A stretch of DNA of 11,703 bases, taken from the NCBI GenBank assembly GCA_018224415.1, contig JAGTUZ010000305.1, positions 1 through 11,703 on the forward strand. The letters run 5' to 3'. Within the stretch, counting starts at the first letter, position 1. Each line of letters starts with the position of its first letter. This document shows positions 1 through 6,909 of the stretch, one piece after another. The notes below the pieces were generated by a model that saw only the letters and a list, made by a program, of their open reading frames with translations, was not told the DNA's origin and ran no database searches. A program made the position numbers and the translations under genes. The DNA is from Bacteroidota bacterium. GTDB taxonomy: Bacteria; Bacteroidota; Ignavibacteria; SZUA-365.

Positions 1-766
1 ACGCACACCGCGCGGGGAGGTCGAGGTTTCGGTGCAGCAGCAATTCCTTGCATTCTCCCGCGGAGGCGACGGCGGCCACGCTCCAGTTCGCGGGTGCCTC
101 GGCGGCGGGTGCGACTTTCACGAGCACGGGGAGGGTATCGGGAAGGGAATCGAGCAGCGAGAATGGAGGGGAATATTCTTCAAGGCGGATGCTGCGCCGC
201 CGGCCGTCTCCAGCGGAGAGAGAGCGGCGTGCGGGATCGGCATACACTGCGTCGAAACGGTCGAGACGGATGGCGGGGAGCAGGCGCTCGGCCGGACCGC
301 GGAGCACGGTTGCGTTGATCCCGGGAAGCAGGGAGAGATTGTGCCGCAGCAGGCGCGCGTGCACGGGATCGGATTCGAGGCAGAGCAGGGAAGCGGCGCG
401 ATCGGCAAGCGCTGCGCTGTCGGCGCCTACGCCGGCACCGATTTCCAGTACGCGTCCGTTTTCTGGCAGGAGGGAAGCGTGAAGTCGCGCGACGGCGGCC
501 GACGAGGCCATCTCCAGCGCATCCCTGGTGAACAGCGATCCTTCGGGCAGGGCGAGCGTTGCGGCGGCACGGTCCTGCAGCGCGAACTGCGTCATGCAGG
601 CGGAGAGCAGTGAAGGGAACAGGTCAGGCCAGAGTGCCCTGAGTGCCGTTTGTATTCTGAGCGTATCGGCGTATTTTTCGGTTTGCTTCCGATATTCGGC
701 TCGAATTTCGGCAGCAAGAGCCGAGGTAAAAAAGGCGATGTGGTCGAGGTCGAAGTGATGCTGCAT
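1..766 (-). CDS. PG_1098-type class I SAM-dependent methyltransferase with THUMP-like family features (C-terminus beyond window)
   Basis: The 255 residues visible from ATG 766 form an N-terminal helical region (about 1-95) followed by a Rossmann methyltransferase fold. The SAM-binding motif I reads VLEIGAGVG at residues 106-114, an acidic residue ends strand 2 (E131), and a YADPARR motif lies at 175-181, where the catalytic loop of this family carries DPxRR. The final stretch contains ECKELLL. This combination matches the Bacteroidota family typified by Porphyromonas PG_1098, which carries a C-terminal THUMP-like domain, so an RNA substrate is likely; the substrate is not shown by the sequence. 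The C-terminal part lies left of position 1. The frame stays open upstream to a stop at 911-913, with alternative TTG (799) and GTG (853, 871) starts. I chose ATG 766 because upstream codons run into the tandem repeat. No clear ribosome binding site precedes it. It is divergent from the TonB receptor gene. Confidence 0.82.
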   Translation of the reverse strand, partial: MQHHFDLDHIAFFTSALAAEIRAEYRKQTEKYADTLRIQTALRALWPDLFPSLLSACMTQFALQDRAAATLALPEGSLFTRDALEMASSAAVARLHASLLPENGRVLEIGAGVGADSAALADRAASLLCLESDPVHARLLRHNLSLLPGINATVLRGPAERLLPAIRLDRFDAVYADPARRSLSAGDGRRRSIRLEEYSPPFSLLDSLPDTLPVLVKVAPAAEAPANWSVAAVASAGECKELLLHRNLDLPARCA

Positions 767-805
767 GTGGATTCGCGTGCGGGATACGATCTCCGGCAAG
801 GTACG

Positions 806-895
806 ACATTCCGCCCGATACTCCCGCCAGGCCGCCGGTGCATTCCAAACCACTAGTGAATTGAAAACCACTTGTCCATTCCACGCCGCCTGTTC
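806..895. repeat. degenerate 18-bp tandem repeat in divergent intergenic region
   Basis: Units of 18 bp begin at 842, 860 and 878, each opening with ATT and sharing an AAACCACT or ACGCCGCC core (for example ATTGAAAACCACTTGTCC at 860). A weaker copy occupies 824-841 (about 12 of 18 matches to the unit at 878) and a barely recognisable one 806-823. Because 18 is a multiple of three, reading frames through the array stay open on both strands and give six-residue pseudo-repeats, which inflates the apparent length of both flanking genes. It lies between the divergent methyltransferase and TonB receptor genes, so it overlaps whatever promoters drive them. The rest of the 767-919 gap shows no convincing promoter. 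Confidence 0.65.
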
Positions 896-919
896 ACTCC
901 GCAGAACCCGTCAGACCGT

Positions 920-3157
920 ATGAAGCGCACCGCTACCATTTTCATTTTCTCCCTGCTTTCCCTTGCCCTTGTTCACACCAGCGCCACGGCACAGACCAGC
1001 GGCGGTGTTCGGGGCATCGTCACCGATTCGCTGACCGGCGAACGCCTTTCGCTGGTGAACATCTATCTGCCCGAACAGGGCATGGGAGCGGCGACGGACG
1101 CCAACGGCTTCTTTTTCATCGGGAACATACCACAGGGACAGCGTCAATTCCGCGCGACGCTGATCGGCTACGCTCCCGTCGTGCGCGATTTCACCATAGA
1201 GCCGGGCAAGATCCTCACGCTGAATTTTAAGCTTTCTCCCGCCGTGCTCGAAATGGACGTGGTTGAAACTACGGCCGACAGGCGCGCCCGTTATGACACG
1301 GAAATCTCCACCATGCCGATATCCGCCGCAGAGATTTCGGTTGTGCCGAAGGCGGTCGAGGCCGACCTGTTCCGCACAATCGCGGTGCTCCCGGGCGTTG
1401 TCGCCACAAGCGACGTTTCGAGCCAGTTCTATGTGCGTGGCGGCGGAGGTGATCAGAACCTGATCATCCTCGACGGCATGACGATTTACAATCCCTTCCA
1501 CGCGCTGGGCATTTTCTCGATTTTCGACGCCGATGCGATCAAGGAGGCCGAGGTCCTCAAAGGCGGCTTTCCGGCGCAGTGGGGCAACCGTCTCTCGTCG
1601 GTGATCAACATCCGCACGCGCGAGGGCAACCGCAACCGCTTCTCGGGCAAACTCAACATGAGCCAGGTCAGCGGCAAGGCGTTGCTCGAGGGACCCACGC
1701 CCTGGGACGGGTCGTGGATGGTGTCGGTGCGCAAGAGCTTTTTCGACGAAGTGCTGCAGAAATTTGTGCGGCAGGACACCCCATTCGATTTCTACGATGT
1801 GATCGGACGCGCGAATGTCTCCACGGGCGAAAGTGGCCGTCTGTCGTTGCACACGCTGTTCAGCGGCGACCGCATCACCTCGAAATCCGATTTCAACCCG
1901 GAATACGAATGGAGCAACGCGGCCTACGGTCTGAGCTGGTTCCAGGTGCTCGAGAACAAGTTCCTGATTGAAAGCACGTTCAGCTTCAGCAATTTCAAGG
2001 GAGAACTCACACCGCGCGAGAATTCGCTGATCACGCCGCGGCTCTCGGAAGTCAACGACGTGTATTTCAACGGTGCCGTCACCTACTTCCGCGACGACGG
2101 CGACATGTACGGCGCGGGCTTCATGTTCCGTCTGCCGGAATTCCGCTTCTCCTTCGTCAACGCCGCGAACTACAAGCGTGACGAGTCGAGGAAGAACAGC
2201 GAAACAGGCATCTGGTTCAAGTACAAGCTCAAGCGCTTCCGCCCCTTCTCCATCGAACTCGGCATTCGCTCCGACATTTTCTCGCTGCTTTCACCGAACA
2301 GCGCCGATGCGTTCGAACCGCGTCTCGGCGTGAGTTACGACGTGTCGCAGGCGCTTTCCCTGAAGGCTTCGTATGCGCGCGTCCATCAGCGCCTCGTGAC
2401 GATCACGAACGAGGATGACGTCGTCTCGCTGTTCGAGACGTGGATCCCGATCACCGACGGACAGCCGTCGCAGGAAGCGGATCACTACATCCTCGGTGTC
2501 GACGGTGACGTGGTGTTTGTGCCCGGCATGAACTTCAACCTGCAGGGCTATTACAAGGACATGCGCAACCTCGTGGAATACAACCGCGACAAGGTCGACG
2601 CGAAGGACCCCGATTTTGTGCGCGCCACAGGGCGGAGCTACGGCATCGAGGCTTTTCTCGAAGAGAAGCATCCGCGGTATTACGGAATGCTGTCGTACTC
2701 CCTCGGCTTCACCGAACGCACGGTCGGCGATTTCACCTACAATCCGCGTTACGACCGCCGACACAGTCTCAATATCATTCTCGGCTGGAAACCCGCGGCG
2801 GGATGGGACGTCAACCTGCGCTGGGAATATGGATCGGGTCTGCCGTTTTCCCAGATCATCGGGTATTACGACCGTCTGCTCTTCAACGGCCTTTTCGACG
2901 GCAGAGGGTATATCGACGAGCAGGGCGAGCCCTACACCATGCTCGGCGCGAAGAATTCCGGACGGCTGCCAACGTATCACCGCATGGATGTGAGCGTGTC
3001 GAAAGCCTTCCAGTTCGAATGGGTGCGCCTCGTCGCCGAGGCCAGCGTGCTCAATGTTTACGACCGCAACAACATGTTTTATTATGATCGCACCACAGGC
3101 GAACGCATCGACATGCTTCCGTTTCTTCCGACCGTGAACCTGCGCGTTGAATTCTAA
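920..3157 (+). CDS. TonB-dependent outer membrane receptor with carboxypeptidase-regulatory-like N-domain
   Basis: A 745-residue outer membrane protein. Residues 1-24 are a signal peptide (charged KR, hydrophobic core, likely cleavage after SATA). Residues 29-110 form a CarboxypepD_reg-like beta-sandwich (GxVTDSxTGE, TDANGFFFI, IGY motifs). Residues about 120-250 are the TonB plug, with the usual FYVRGGGGDQN and LDGMTIYNP signatures. The remainder is a beta-barrel ending in a C-terminal phenylalanine (NLRVEF), the typical signal for barrel insertion. It imports a ligand across the outer membrane using TonB energy; the ligand cannot be deduced and no SusD-type lipoprotein is adjacent. ATG 920 is preferred over an in-frame TTG at 872 because it places the signal peptide at the N-terminus and avoids the repeat. 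The next gene starts 24 nt downstream, so co-transcription is possible, though a functional link is not evident. Confidence 0.93.
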   Translation: MKRTATIFIFSLLSLALVHTSATAQTSGGVRGIVTDSLTGERLSLVNIYLPEQGMGAATDANGFFFIGNIPQGQRQFRATLIGYAPVVRDFTIEPGKILTLNFKLSPAVLEMDVVETTADRRARYDTEISTMPISAAEISVVPKAVEADLFRTIAVLPGVVATSDVSSQFYVRGGGGDQNLIILDGMTIYNPFHALGIFSIFDADAIKEAEVLKGGFPAQWGNRLSSVINIRTREGNRNRFSGKLNMSQVSGKALLEGPTPWDGSWMVSVRKSFFDEVLQKFVRQDTPFDFYDVIGRANVSTGESGRLSLHTLFSGDRITSKSDFNPEYEWSNAAYGLSWFQVLENKFLIESTFSFSNFKGELTPRENSLITPRLSEVNDVYFNGAVTYFRDDGDMYGAGFMFRLPEFRFSFVNAANYKRDESRKNSETGIWFKYKLKRFRPFSIELGIRSDIFSLLSPNSADAFEPRLGVSYDVSQALSLKASYARVHQRLVTITNEDDVVSLFETWIPITDGQPSQEADHYILGVDGDVVFVPGMNFNLQGYYKDMRNLVEYNRDKVDAKDPDFVRATGRSYGIEAFLEEKHPRYYGMLSYSLGFTERTVGDFTYNPRYDRRHSLNIILGWKPAAGWDVNLRWEYGSGLPFSQIIGYYDRLLFNGLFDGRGYIDEQGEPYTMLGAKNSGRLPTYHRMDVSVSKAFQFEWVRLVAEASVLNVYDRNNMFYYDRTTGERIDMLPFLPTVNLRVEF

Positions 3158-3181
3158 CACGGTGGGGTACCGCTGGCTCAT

Positions 3182-4594
3182 ATGACCAAGCCGCGCCGAA
3201 ACGACCTGCTCATTCCACTGCTCGCCGTCCTTGCGGACGTCGTGGCCGTGGTCGTGTCGTTCTATTTCGGCTTCCTGCTCCGTTTCGAAAGTCCGCTCAC
3301 CGCATGGTTTCCGGTGACCAAGGGGTATCCGCCGCTGGAGGCCTACCTGCTGGGCGGGCTGTGTGTCGCCCCGATATGGGTGTTCATGTTCAGCCGGAGC
3401 AAGGTGTACCGCACCCGCCGCGAGGTCGACCTTAGCCTCGAGTTTTTCCGCATCGTGCGGCAGGTCAGTTTTGGCATGCTCATCGTGCTCGGCCTCACGT
3501 TTTTCTACCGCGCCTTTTCCTATTCCCGTCTCGTCTTTGTTCTCATTTGGGGCATCGGTGTCGTGTTTGTGTTTCTTGGTCGCGTGCTGGTGCTGGCGTA
3601 CGAAAAACATCTGTATCGCAAAGGACGGGAACTGCGCAACGTGCTCATCGTTGGCGCGAATCACCTGGCGCAGGACCTCGCGCTGCGCATCACGCATCAG
3701 CCGGTAATGGGATATCGGCTGGTCGGCTATGTTTCGGACGAGGCGGAACGCATCGAGAGCGTTGCCACGCGGCGCTTCGGCGCGCTCGACGATCTGCCGG
3801 AGGTCGTAGCGAGGGAACGGATCGAAAGTATTCTCGTCTGCATTCCCGCCGACGAGAGCGAACGCCTGGCCCGTCTCTTCGTGCTGCTCGAGGGACGCAG
3901 CGTACAGATCCTTCTCCAGCCCGAGGTCATTGGCATCACTCCGACGCGCCTCCGCGTCGAGGAGATGTTGGGCACGCACATGATCGGAGTGAAGGATATC
4001 CCGATGTCCACCTGGGGACGCATCGGCAAGCGGGCCTTCGACATCGTGTTCAGTTTCGTCGTGCTCGTGCTGTTTTCACCCTTTGCCGTCCTGATCATGC
4101 TGCTGGTGCGCATCGAATCGGGGAGTCCGGTGATGTACCGTCAGAAGCGCGTGGGATTCGAAGGGGAGGAATTCGAGCTGTACAAGTTCCGCACCATGCG
4201 CGTGGACGCGGAGCGTGACTCCGGACCCACATGGACCAAACGCGACGACCCGCGTGTGACGCGCATCGGAAAGGTGCTGCGCCGACTCAGTCTCGACGAG
4301 ATCCCGCAGTTCATCAACGTCCTTCGCGGAGAAATGAGCGTTGTCGGTCCGCGCCCCGAGCGGCCCGAGTTCGTGGACCAGTTTCGCAATTACGTCCCCA
4401 AATATATCGAGCGCCACCGGCTCAAGACCGGCCTCACCGGATGGGCGCAGGTCAACGGACTGCGCGGAGAGGTGCCCATCGCCGAACGAACGAGATACGA
4501 TTTGTATTATATTGAAAATTGGTCGATGACGCTCGACCTGCGCATCATTTTCAAAACGCTGTATGCCGTGCTTTTCGGCAAGGACGCTTACTGA
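3182..4594 (+). CDS. polyprenyl-phosphate sugar-1-phosphate transferase (WbaP/CpsE-type, exopolysaccharide initiation)
   Basis: This 470-residue integral membrane enzyme would transfer a sugar-1-phosphate from a nucleotide sugar to undecaprenyl phosphate, starting assembly of a surface polysaccharide. Four hydrophobic helices fill roughly residues 8-140. A CoA-binding-like Rossmann domain follows, starting with NVLIVGANHLAQDLALRI near 155. A further membrane helix begins after KRAFDIVFS near 283. The C-terminal bacterial sugar transferase domain shows YRQKRVG, FELYKFRTM, the catalytic-type pair D372-E373 in SLDEIPQF, SVVGPRPE and TGLTGWAQVNG, all hallmarks of the family (the DE pair corresponds to the nucleophile region of PglC). 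Length and architecture match full-length WbaP/CpsE-like proteins rather than short PglC forms. The sugar (glucose or galactose are usual) is not determined by sequence. The following small membrane gene begins 3 nt after its stop, implying co-translation. Confidence 0.92.
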   Translation: MTKPRRNDLLIPLLAVLADVVAVVVSFYFGFLLRFESPLTAWFPVTKGYPPLEAYLLGGLCVAPIWVFMFSRSKVYRTRREVDLSLEFFRIVRQVSFGMLIVLGLTFFYRAFSYSRLVFVLIWGIGVVFVFLGRVLVLAYEKHLYRKGRELRNVLIVGANHLAQDLALRITHQPVMGYRLVGYVSDEAERIESVATRRFGALDDLPEVVARERIESILVCIPADESERLARLFVLLEGRSVQILLQPEVIGITPTRLRVEEMLGTHMIGVKDIPMSTWGRIGKRAFDIVFSFVVLVLFSPFAVLIMLLVRIESGSPVMYRQKRVGFEGEEFELYKFRTMRVDAERDSGPTWTKRDDPRVTRIGKVLRRLSLDEIPQFINVLRGEMSVVGPRPERPEFVDQFRNYVPKYIERHRLKTGLTGWAQVNGLRGEVPIAERTRYDLYYIENWSMTLDLRIIFKTLYAVLFGKDAY

Positions 4595-4597
4595 CCC

Positions 4598-4912
4598 ATG
4601 ATCGCCGCATTCATTTTCTACCTGCACATCGTCGGAGCCGCCTTCGCCTTTTCGAAAGGGTATTTCGAACACAAGCTCTCCGATGCCTTCATGTCCTTGG
4701 CCTTCGTCGGGATCATTTTTTCCGTAGGGTGGACCATTGCGGGTTTTATTGTACGATTTTTTCTCCCCGAGAAAGGATTTGGTCCGCCGCTCGACTCCGA
4801 TACGATTTCCCTCATTATCGTGGTGTTCCTCGAGGTGCTGCTGTACGGTGGCTACTTCATCAACCGCCACCGCCAGCCCAACATCGTCCGGGAGCACGGA
4901 TTGGACGAATAG
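4598..4912 (+). CDS. small three-helix membrane protein of unknown function
   Basis: A 104-residue hydrophobic protein that I do not recognise. Three predicted membrane segments are visible: about residues 1-20 (IAAFIFYLHIVGAAFAF), 31-54 (MSLAFVGIIFSVGWTIAGFIV) and 68-87 (ISLIIVVFLEVLLYGGYFI). A short polar loop KGYFEHKLSD separates the first two and a charged tail rich in H and R ends the protein. The start ATG lies three bases after the stop of the sugar-phosphate transferase, and the transcription unit ends just downstream at a strong terminator, so it is very likely expressed with that enzyme. A supporting role in the same membrane pathway is inference from position only. The evenly spaced hydrophobic helices make it a credible gene despite its size. 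Confidence 0.75.
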   Translation: MIAAFIFYLHIVGAAFAFSKGYFEHKLSDAFMSLAFVGIIFSVGWTIAGFIVRFFLPEKGFGPPLDSDTISLIIVVFLEVLLYGGYFINRHRQPNIVREHGLDE

Positions 4913-4938
4913 GACGGATCAATGCGAATCGCTTCCCA

Positions 4939-4973
4939 AGACAAAAGGGCACCCGCTGGGTGCCCTTTTGTCT
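4939..4973. terminator. bidirectional intrinsic terminator
   Basis: A perfect 16-bp inverted repeat (arms 4939-4954 and 4958-4973) with a three-base GCT loop. The arms contain a GC-rich core, GGGCACCC/GGGTGCCC, flanked by AAAA on the left and TTTT on the right, so either strand gives a GC hairpin followed by a U run. It sits between the end of the plus-strand unit (4912) and the end of the minus-strand unit (5020), as expected for a shared terminator of converging operons. Confidence 0.9.
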
Positions 4974-5019
4974 GAAGTGATCTATGTGTTTGTCCGTCGC
5001 AGCCGTCCGGTCCGCATTG

Positions 5020-5658
5020 CTAGACGATCTGGCTGGCAAGCTCGATCCCCAGCCCCTCGCGCTTGATCACGGCCATATCGTCGGTGAAGTCGATCATGGT
5101 CGACAGGTAGCCGCCGTCGGGGGAGCGGTATTCGGTGTCGGTTTCGATGATCATGTCCACAAGGGGATCGAACAGGTCGAAGAGTTCCTCATTGTATGAG
5201 GGTTCGTCCCAGTCGTCAAGTCTGGCCGACATGGAAATCAGAGGATTTCCTAACTCGGAAATGAGCAGTTGGGAGAGAAAGTGGTCCGGCACACGGATGC
5301 CCGTGGTTGTGCGTTTCGAATTGAGCACGAGATTCGGAACGAGCTTGGTGGCGGGGAGGAGGAAGGTGTATGGTCCGGGCACGAGCTGCCGGATGACCTG
5401 GTATGCCGAATCGGAGATCTTGGCGTAATCGGAGATCTGTGAGATCGATGATGCCACGAAGGTCAGCGGCTTGTTGTCGGGCAGGCTGCGGATCTTTCGG
5501 ATGCGTTGCTGTCCGGCCTTGCTGTTGATGTCGCAGCCGATTGCATAGACAGTGTCCGTCGGATACAGCATGACAGCTCCCTTCATGAGCTGCTCGACGA
5601 TCTGGTCGATGAACCGTGCCTGCGGATTGTCCGGGTGGATGTTATACCGGGTGGCCAT
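5020..5658 (-). CDS. yciO: YciO-family Sua5/YrdC-domain protein (threonylcarbamoyl-AMP synthase-like)
   Basis: A 212-residue YrdC-fold protein. The start MATRYNIHPDNPQ and the block YPTDTVYAIGCD (residues 32-43) closely resemble Escherichia coli YciO as I recall it (IHPDNPQ, YPTDSGYALGC), as do IRSLPDNKPLTF, PGPYTFLLPATK, KRTTTGIRVP, a central SMSA and the C-terminal VIDFTDD and VIKREGLG. TsaC/Sua5 enzymes make threonylcarbamoyl-AMP from threonine, bicarbonate and ATP for t6A formation. YciO is a related branch with the same fold whose role in t6A is less certain, so the activity here is inferred. The presence of tsaB and tsaE in the same run favours a link. ATG 5658 is chosen because it gives the family's N-terminus; longer in-frame readings would overlap the upstream gene, which ends 34 nt away. 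It is the last gene before the terminator. Confidence 0.87.
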   Translation of the reverse strand: MATRYNIHPDNPQARFIDQIVEQLMKGAVMLYPTDTVYAIGCDINSKAGQQRIRKIRSLPDNKPLTFVASSISQISDYAKISDSAYQVIRQLVPGPYTFLLPATKLVPNLVLNSKRTTTGIRVPDHFLSQLLISELGNPLISMSARLDDWDEPSYNEELFDLFDPLVDMIIETDTEYRSPDGGYLSTMIDFTDDMAVIKREGLGIELASQIV

Positions 5659-5692
5659 GTCCTTGAAGTCTTGGATGTTGACGGTGATGATT

Positions 5693-6490
5693 CTAAAAAC
5701 CACGCGTGGCGGATTCGCGTTCCGCCGACCTGCGCGTGAAAAGCTTCTCCATCTCCTCGAGCTGTTCGATGGTGTTGACGCCACGGAGCTCGTCGACGTC
5801 GTCGACCACGCAGGGCACCATCACGCGCCCTTCGCTCTGGAAGATGGCAAATACATCCGGAAGGTAGTATTCGCCTTGTGTGTTGTCATTGCCCACGCGG
5901 TGCAGGGCATCGAATAGCAGCTCGCGGTCGAACACGTAGATGCCGCTGTTGAATTCGCGTATGGCGCGTTCTTCCTCGCTTGCGTCCTTGTGCTCGACGA
6001 TGCGCACGATGGTGCCTGCGTCGTCGCGGATGACACGGCCATAGCCGGTGGCATCGGGCAGCACGGCAGTGAGCACGGTCACGGCTGCATCGCGCTCGCG
6101 GTGCAACGCAAGTGCGGCGTGCAATGTGGACGGTCGTGTCATCGGCGCGTCTCCGGAGAGAATGATCACGTCGCCCGCGAAATCCGCGAGTGCTTCTTCG
6201 GTCGTCAGCACTGCGTGCGCGGTTCCGAGTTGTTCGGACTGCACGGCGATACCGACGGAGTCGTCGAGTGCGTGAAGATAGGTGATTACGCTTTCACGCT
6301 GGTGTCCCACCACGACCACAACCGGATCGCAGCCTAGTTCGCGCGCGAGCGCCACAACATGTCCCACCAGCGGCGTCCCTGCCAGTGCGTGCATGACCTT
6401 GGCCTTGTCGGGATTCTTCATGCGCTTGCCCTGGCCGGCGGCCATGATGACGGCGGCAAGGGGCTGCGGGGACTGTGCGGTATCAGGCAT
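5693..6490 (-). CDS. stand-alone GlmU-type N-acetylglucosamine-1-phosphate uridylyltransferase domain
   Basis: A 265-residue NTP-transferase matching only the N-terminal half of GlmU. The nucleotide loop AAVIMAAGQGKRM lies at 12-24 with the expected lysine in KAKVMH (K31). Further GlmU-like blocks follow in order: QLGTAHAV, LSGDAPM, TGYGRVIRD, VEHKDA, EFNSGIYVFD, NDNTQGEYYLPD and GVNTIEQL. Such enzymes couple GlcNAc-1-phosphate to UTP, giving UDP-GlcNAc for peptidoglycan and surface glycans. The left-handed beta-helix acetyltransferase half of canonical GlmU (about 450 residues in total) is absent, and the gene ends cleanly after a short charged tail. The acetylation step must therefore be done by another gene, or the substrate differs from that of GlmU. 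It lies 62 nt after panD and 34 nt before yciO. The call as a GlmU-like nucleotidyltransferase is strong; the exact sugar is inferred. Confidence 0.88.
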   Translation of the reverse strand: MPDTAQSPQPLAAVIMAAGQGKRMKNPDKAKVMHALAGTPLVGHVVALARELGCDPVVVVVGHQRESVITYLHALDDSVGIAVQSEQLGTAHAVLTTEEALADFAGDVIILSGDAPMTRPSTLHAALALHRERDAAVTVLTAVLPDATGYGRVIRDDAGTIVRIVEHKDASEEERAIREFNSGIYVFDRELLFDALHRVGNDNTQGEYYLPDVFAIFQSEGRVMVPCVVDDVDELRGVNTIEQLEEMEKLFTRRSAERESATRGF

Positions 6491-6552
6491 CGGAATTCAG
6501 TAGGAGAGAAAGAAACGACATGCTTCCGTCGATGGGTGAGGGGATCACTGCG

Positions 6553-6909
6553 TCAGAGCACCGATTTGATGCGGTTGTGTTCGTCCACCAGGATAATGTC
6601 GGGCTTGTGTCCCGGGAGTTCGGCATCATCGTATTCACCGTAGGTGATGATGATGACCTCATCGCCCACGTGGCCAAGGCGAGCGGCCGCGCCGTTGAGG
6701 CAAATCGTGCCGCTGCCGGCTTCGCCCATGAGCGCATAGGTTTCGAAGCGATGGCCGTTGTTCACGTTCACGACCTGGACTTTCTCGTATTCGAGAATGT
6801 TGGCACGCGCCATCAGGTCGGCATCGATGGTGATGCTTCCTTCGTAATACAGCTCCGCCTGGGTCACACGGCCCCGGTGGATTTTGGATTTGAACATGAT
6901 GCGTTTCAT
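6553..6909 (-). CDS. panD: aspartate 1-decarboxylase (pyruvoyl-dependent)
   Basis: A 118-residue PanD proenzyme that decarboxylates L-aspartate to beta-alanine, the amine half of pantothenate. The self-cleavage site is intact: YYEGS at residues 21-25 splits between G24 and S25, the serine becoming the pyruvoyl group. Other family landmarks are the N-terminal KSKIHRGRVTQAELYYEG, NVNNGHRFETYA, LNGAAARLGHVGDEVIII and the tail with HNRIKSVL. Length is normal for the family. The start ATG overlaps the stop of panC by four bases (ATGA at 6906-6909), so translation of the two is probably coupled, ensuring the beta-alanine producer and user are made together. Confidence 0.97.
   Translation of the reverse strand: MKRIMFKSKIHRGRVTQAELYYEGSITIDADLMARANILEYEKVQVVNVNNGHRFETYALMGEAGSGTICLNGAAARLGHVGDEVIIITYGEYDDAELPGHKPDIILVDEHNRIKSVL

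Noticed and set aside
32..613. 193-codon plus-strand open frame at the left edge
   Set aside because: The minus strand here encodes a methyltransferase with motif I and DPARR; the plus-strand product is low-complexity shadow sequence.
872..919. TTG start for the TonB receptor, 16 codons upstream
   Set aside because: It would bury the signal peptide behind a repeat-derived, arginine-rich segment; ATG 920 gives a standard signal peptide.
911..1852. 313-codon minus-strand open frame opposite the TonB receptor gene
   Set aside because: Its translation has no recognisable motif, and the plus-strand frame encodes a clear TonB receptor. It is a GC-rich shadow.
2291..3979. 562-codon minus-strand open frame across the receptor and transferase genes
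   Set aside because: It spans the antisense of two well-supported genes and their gap, with a histidine- and glutamate-rich translation and no domain.
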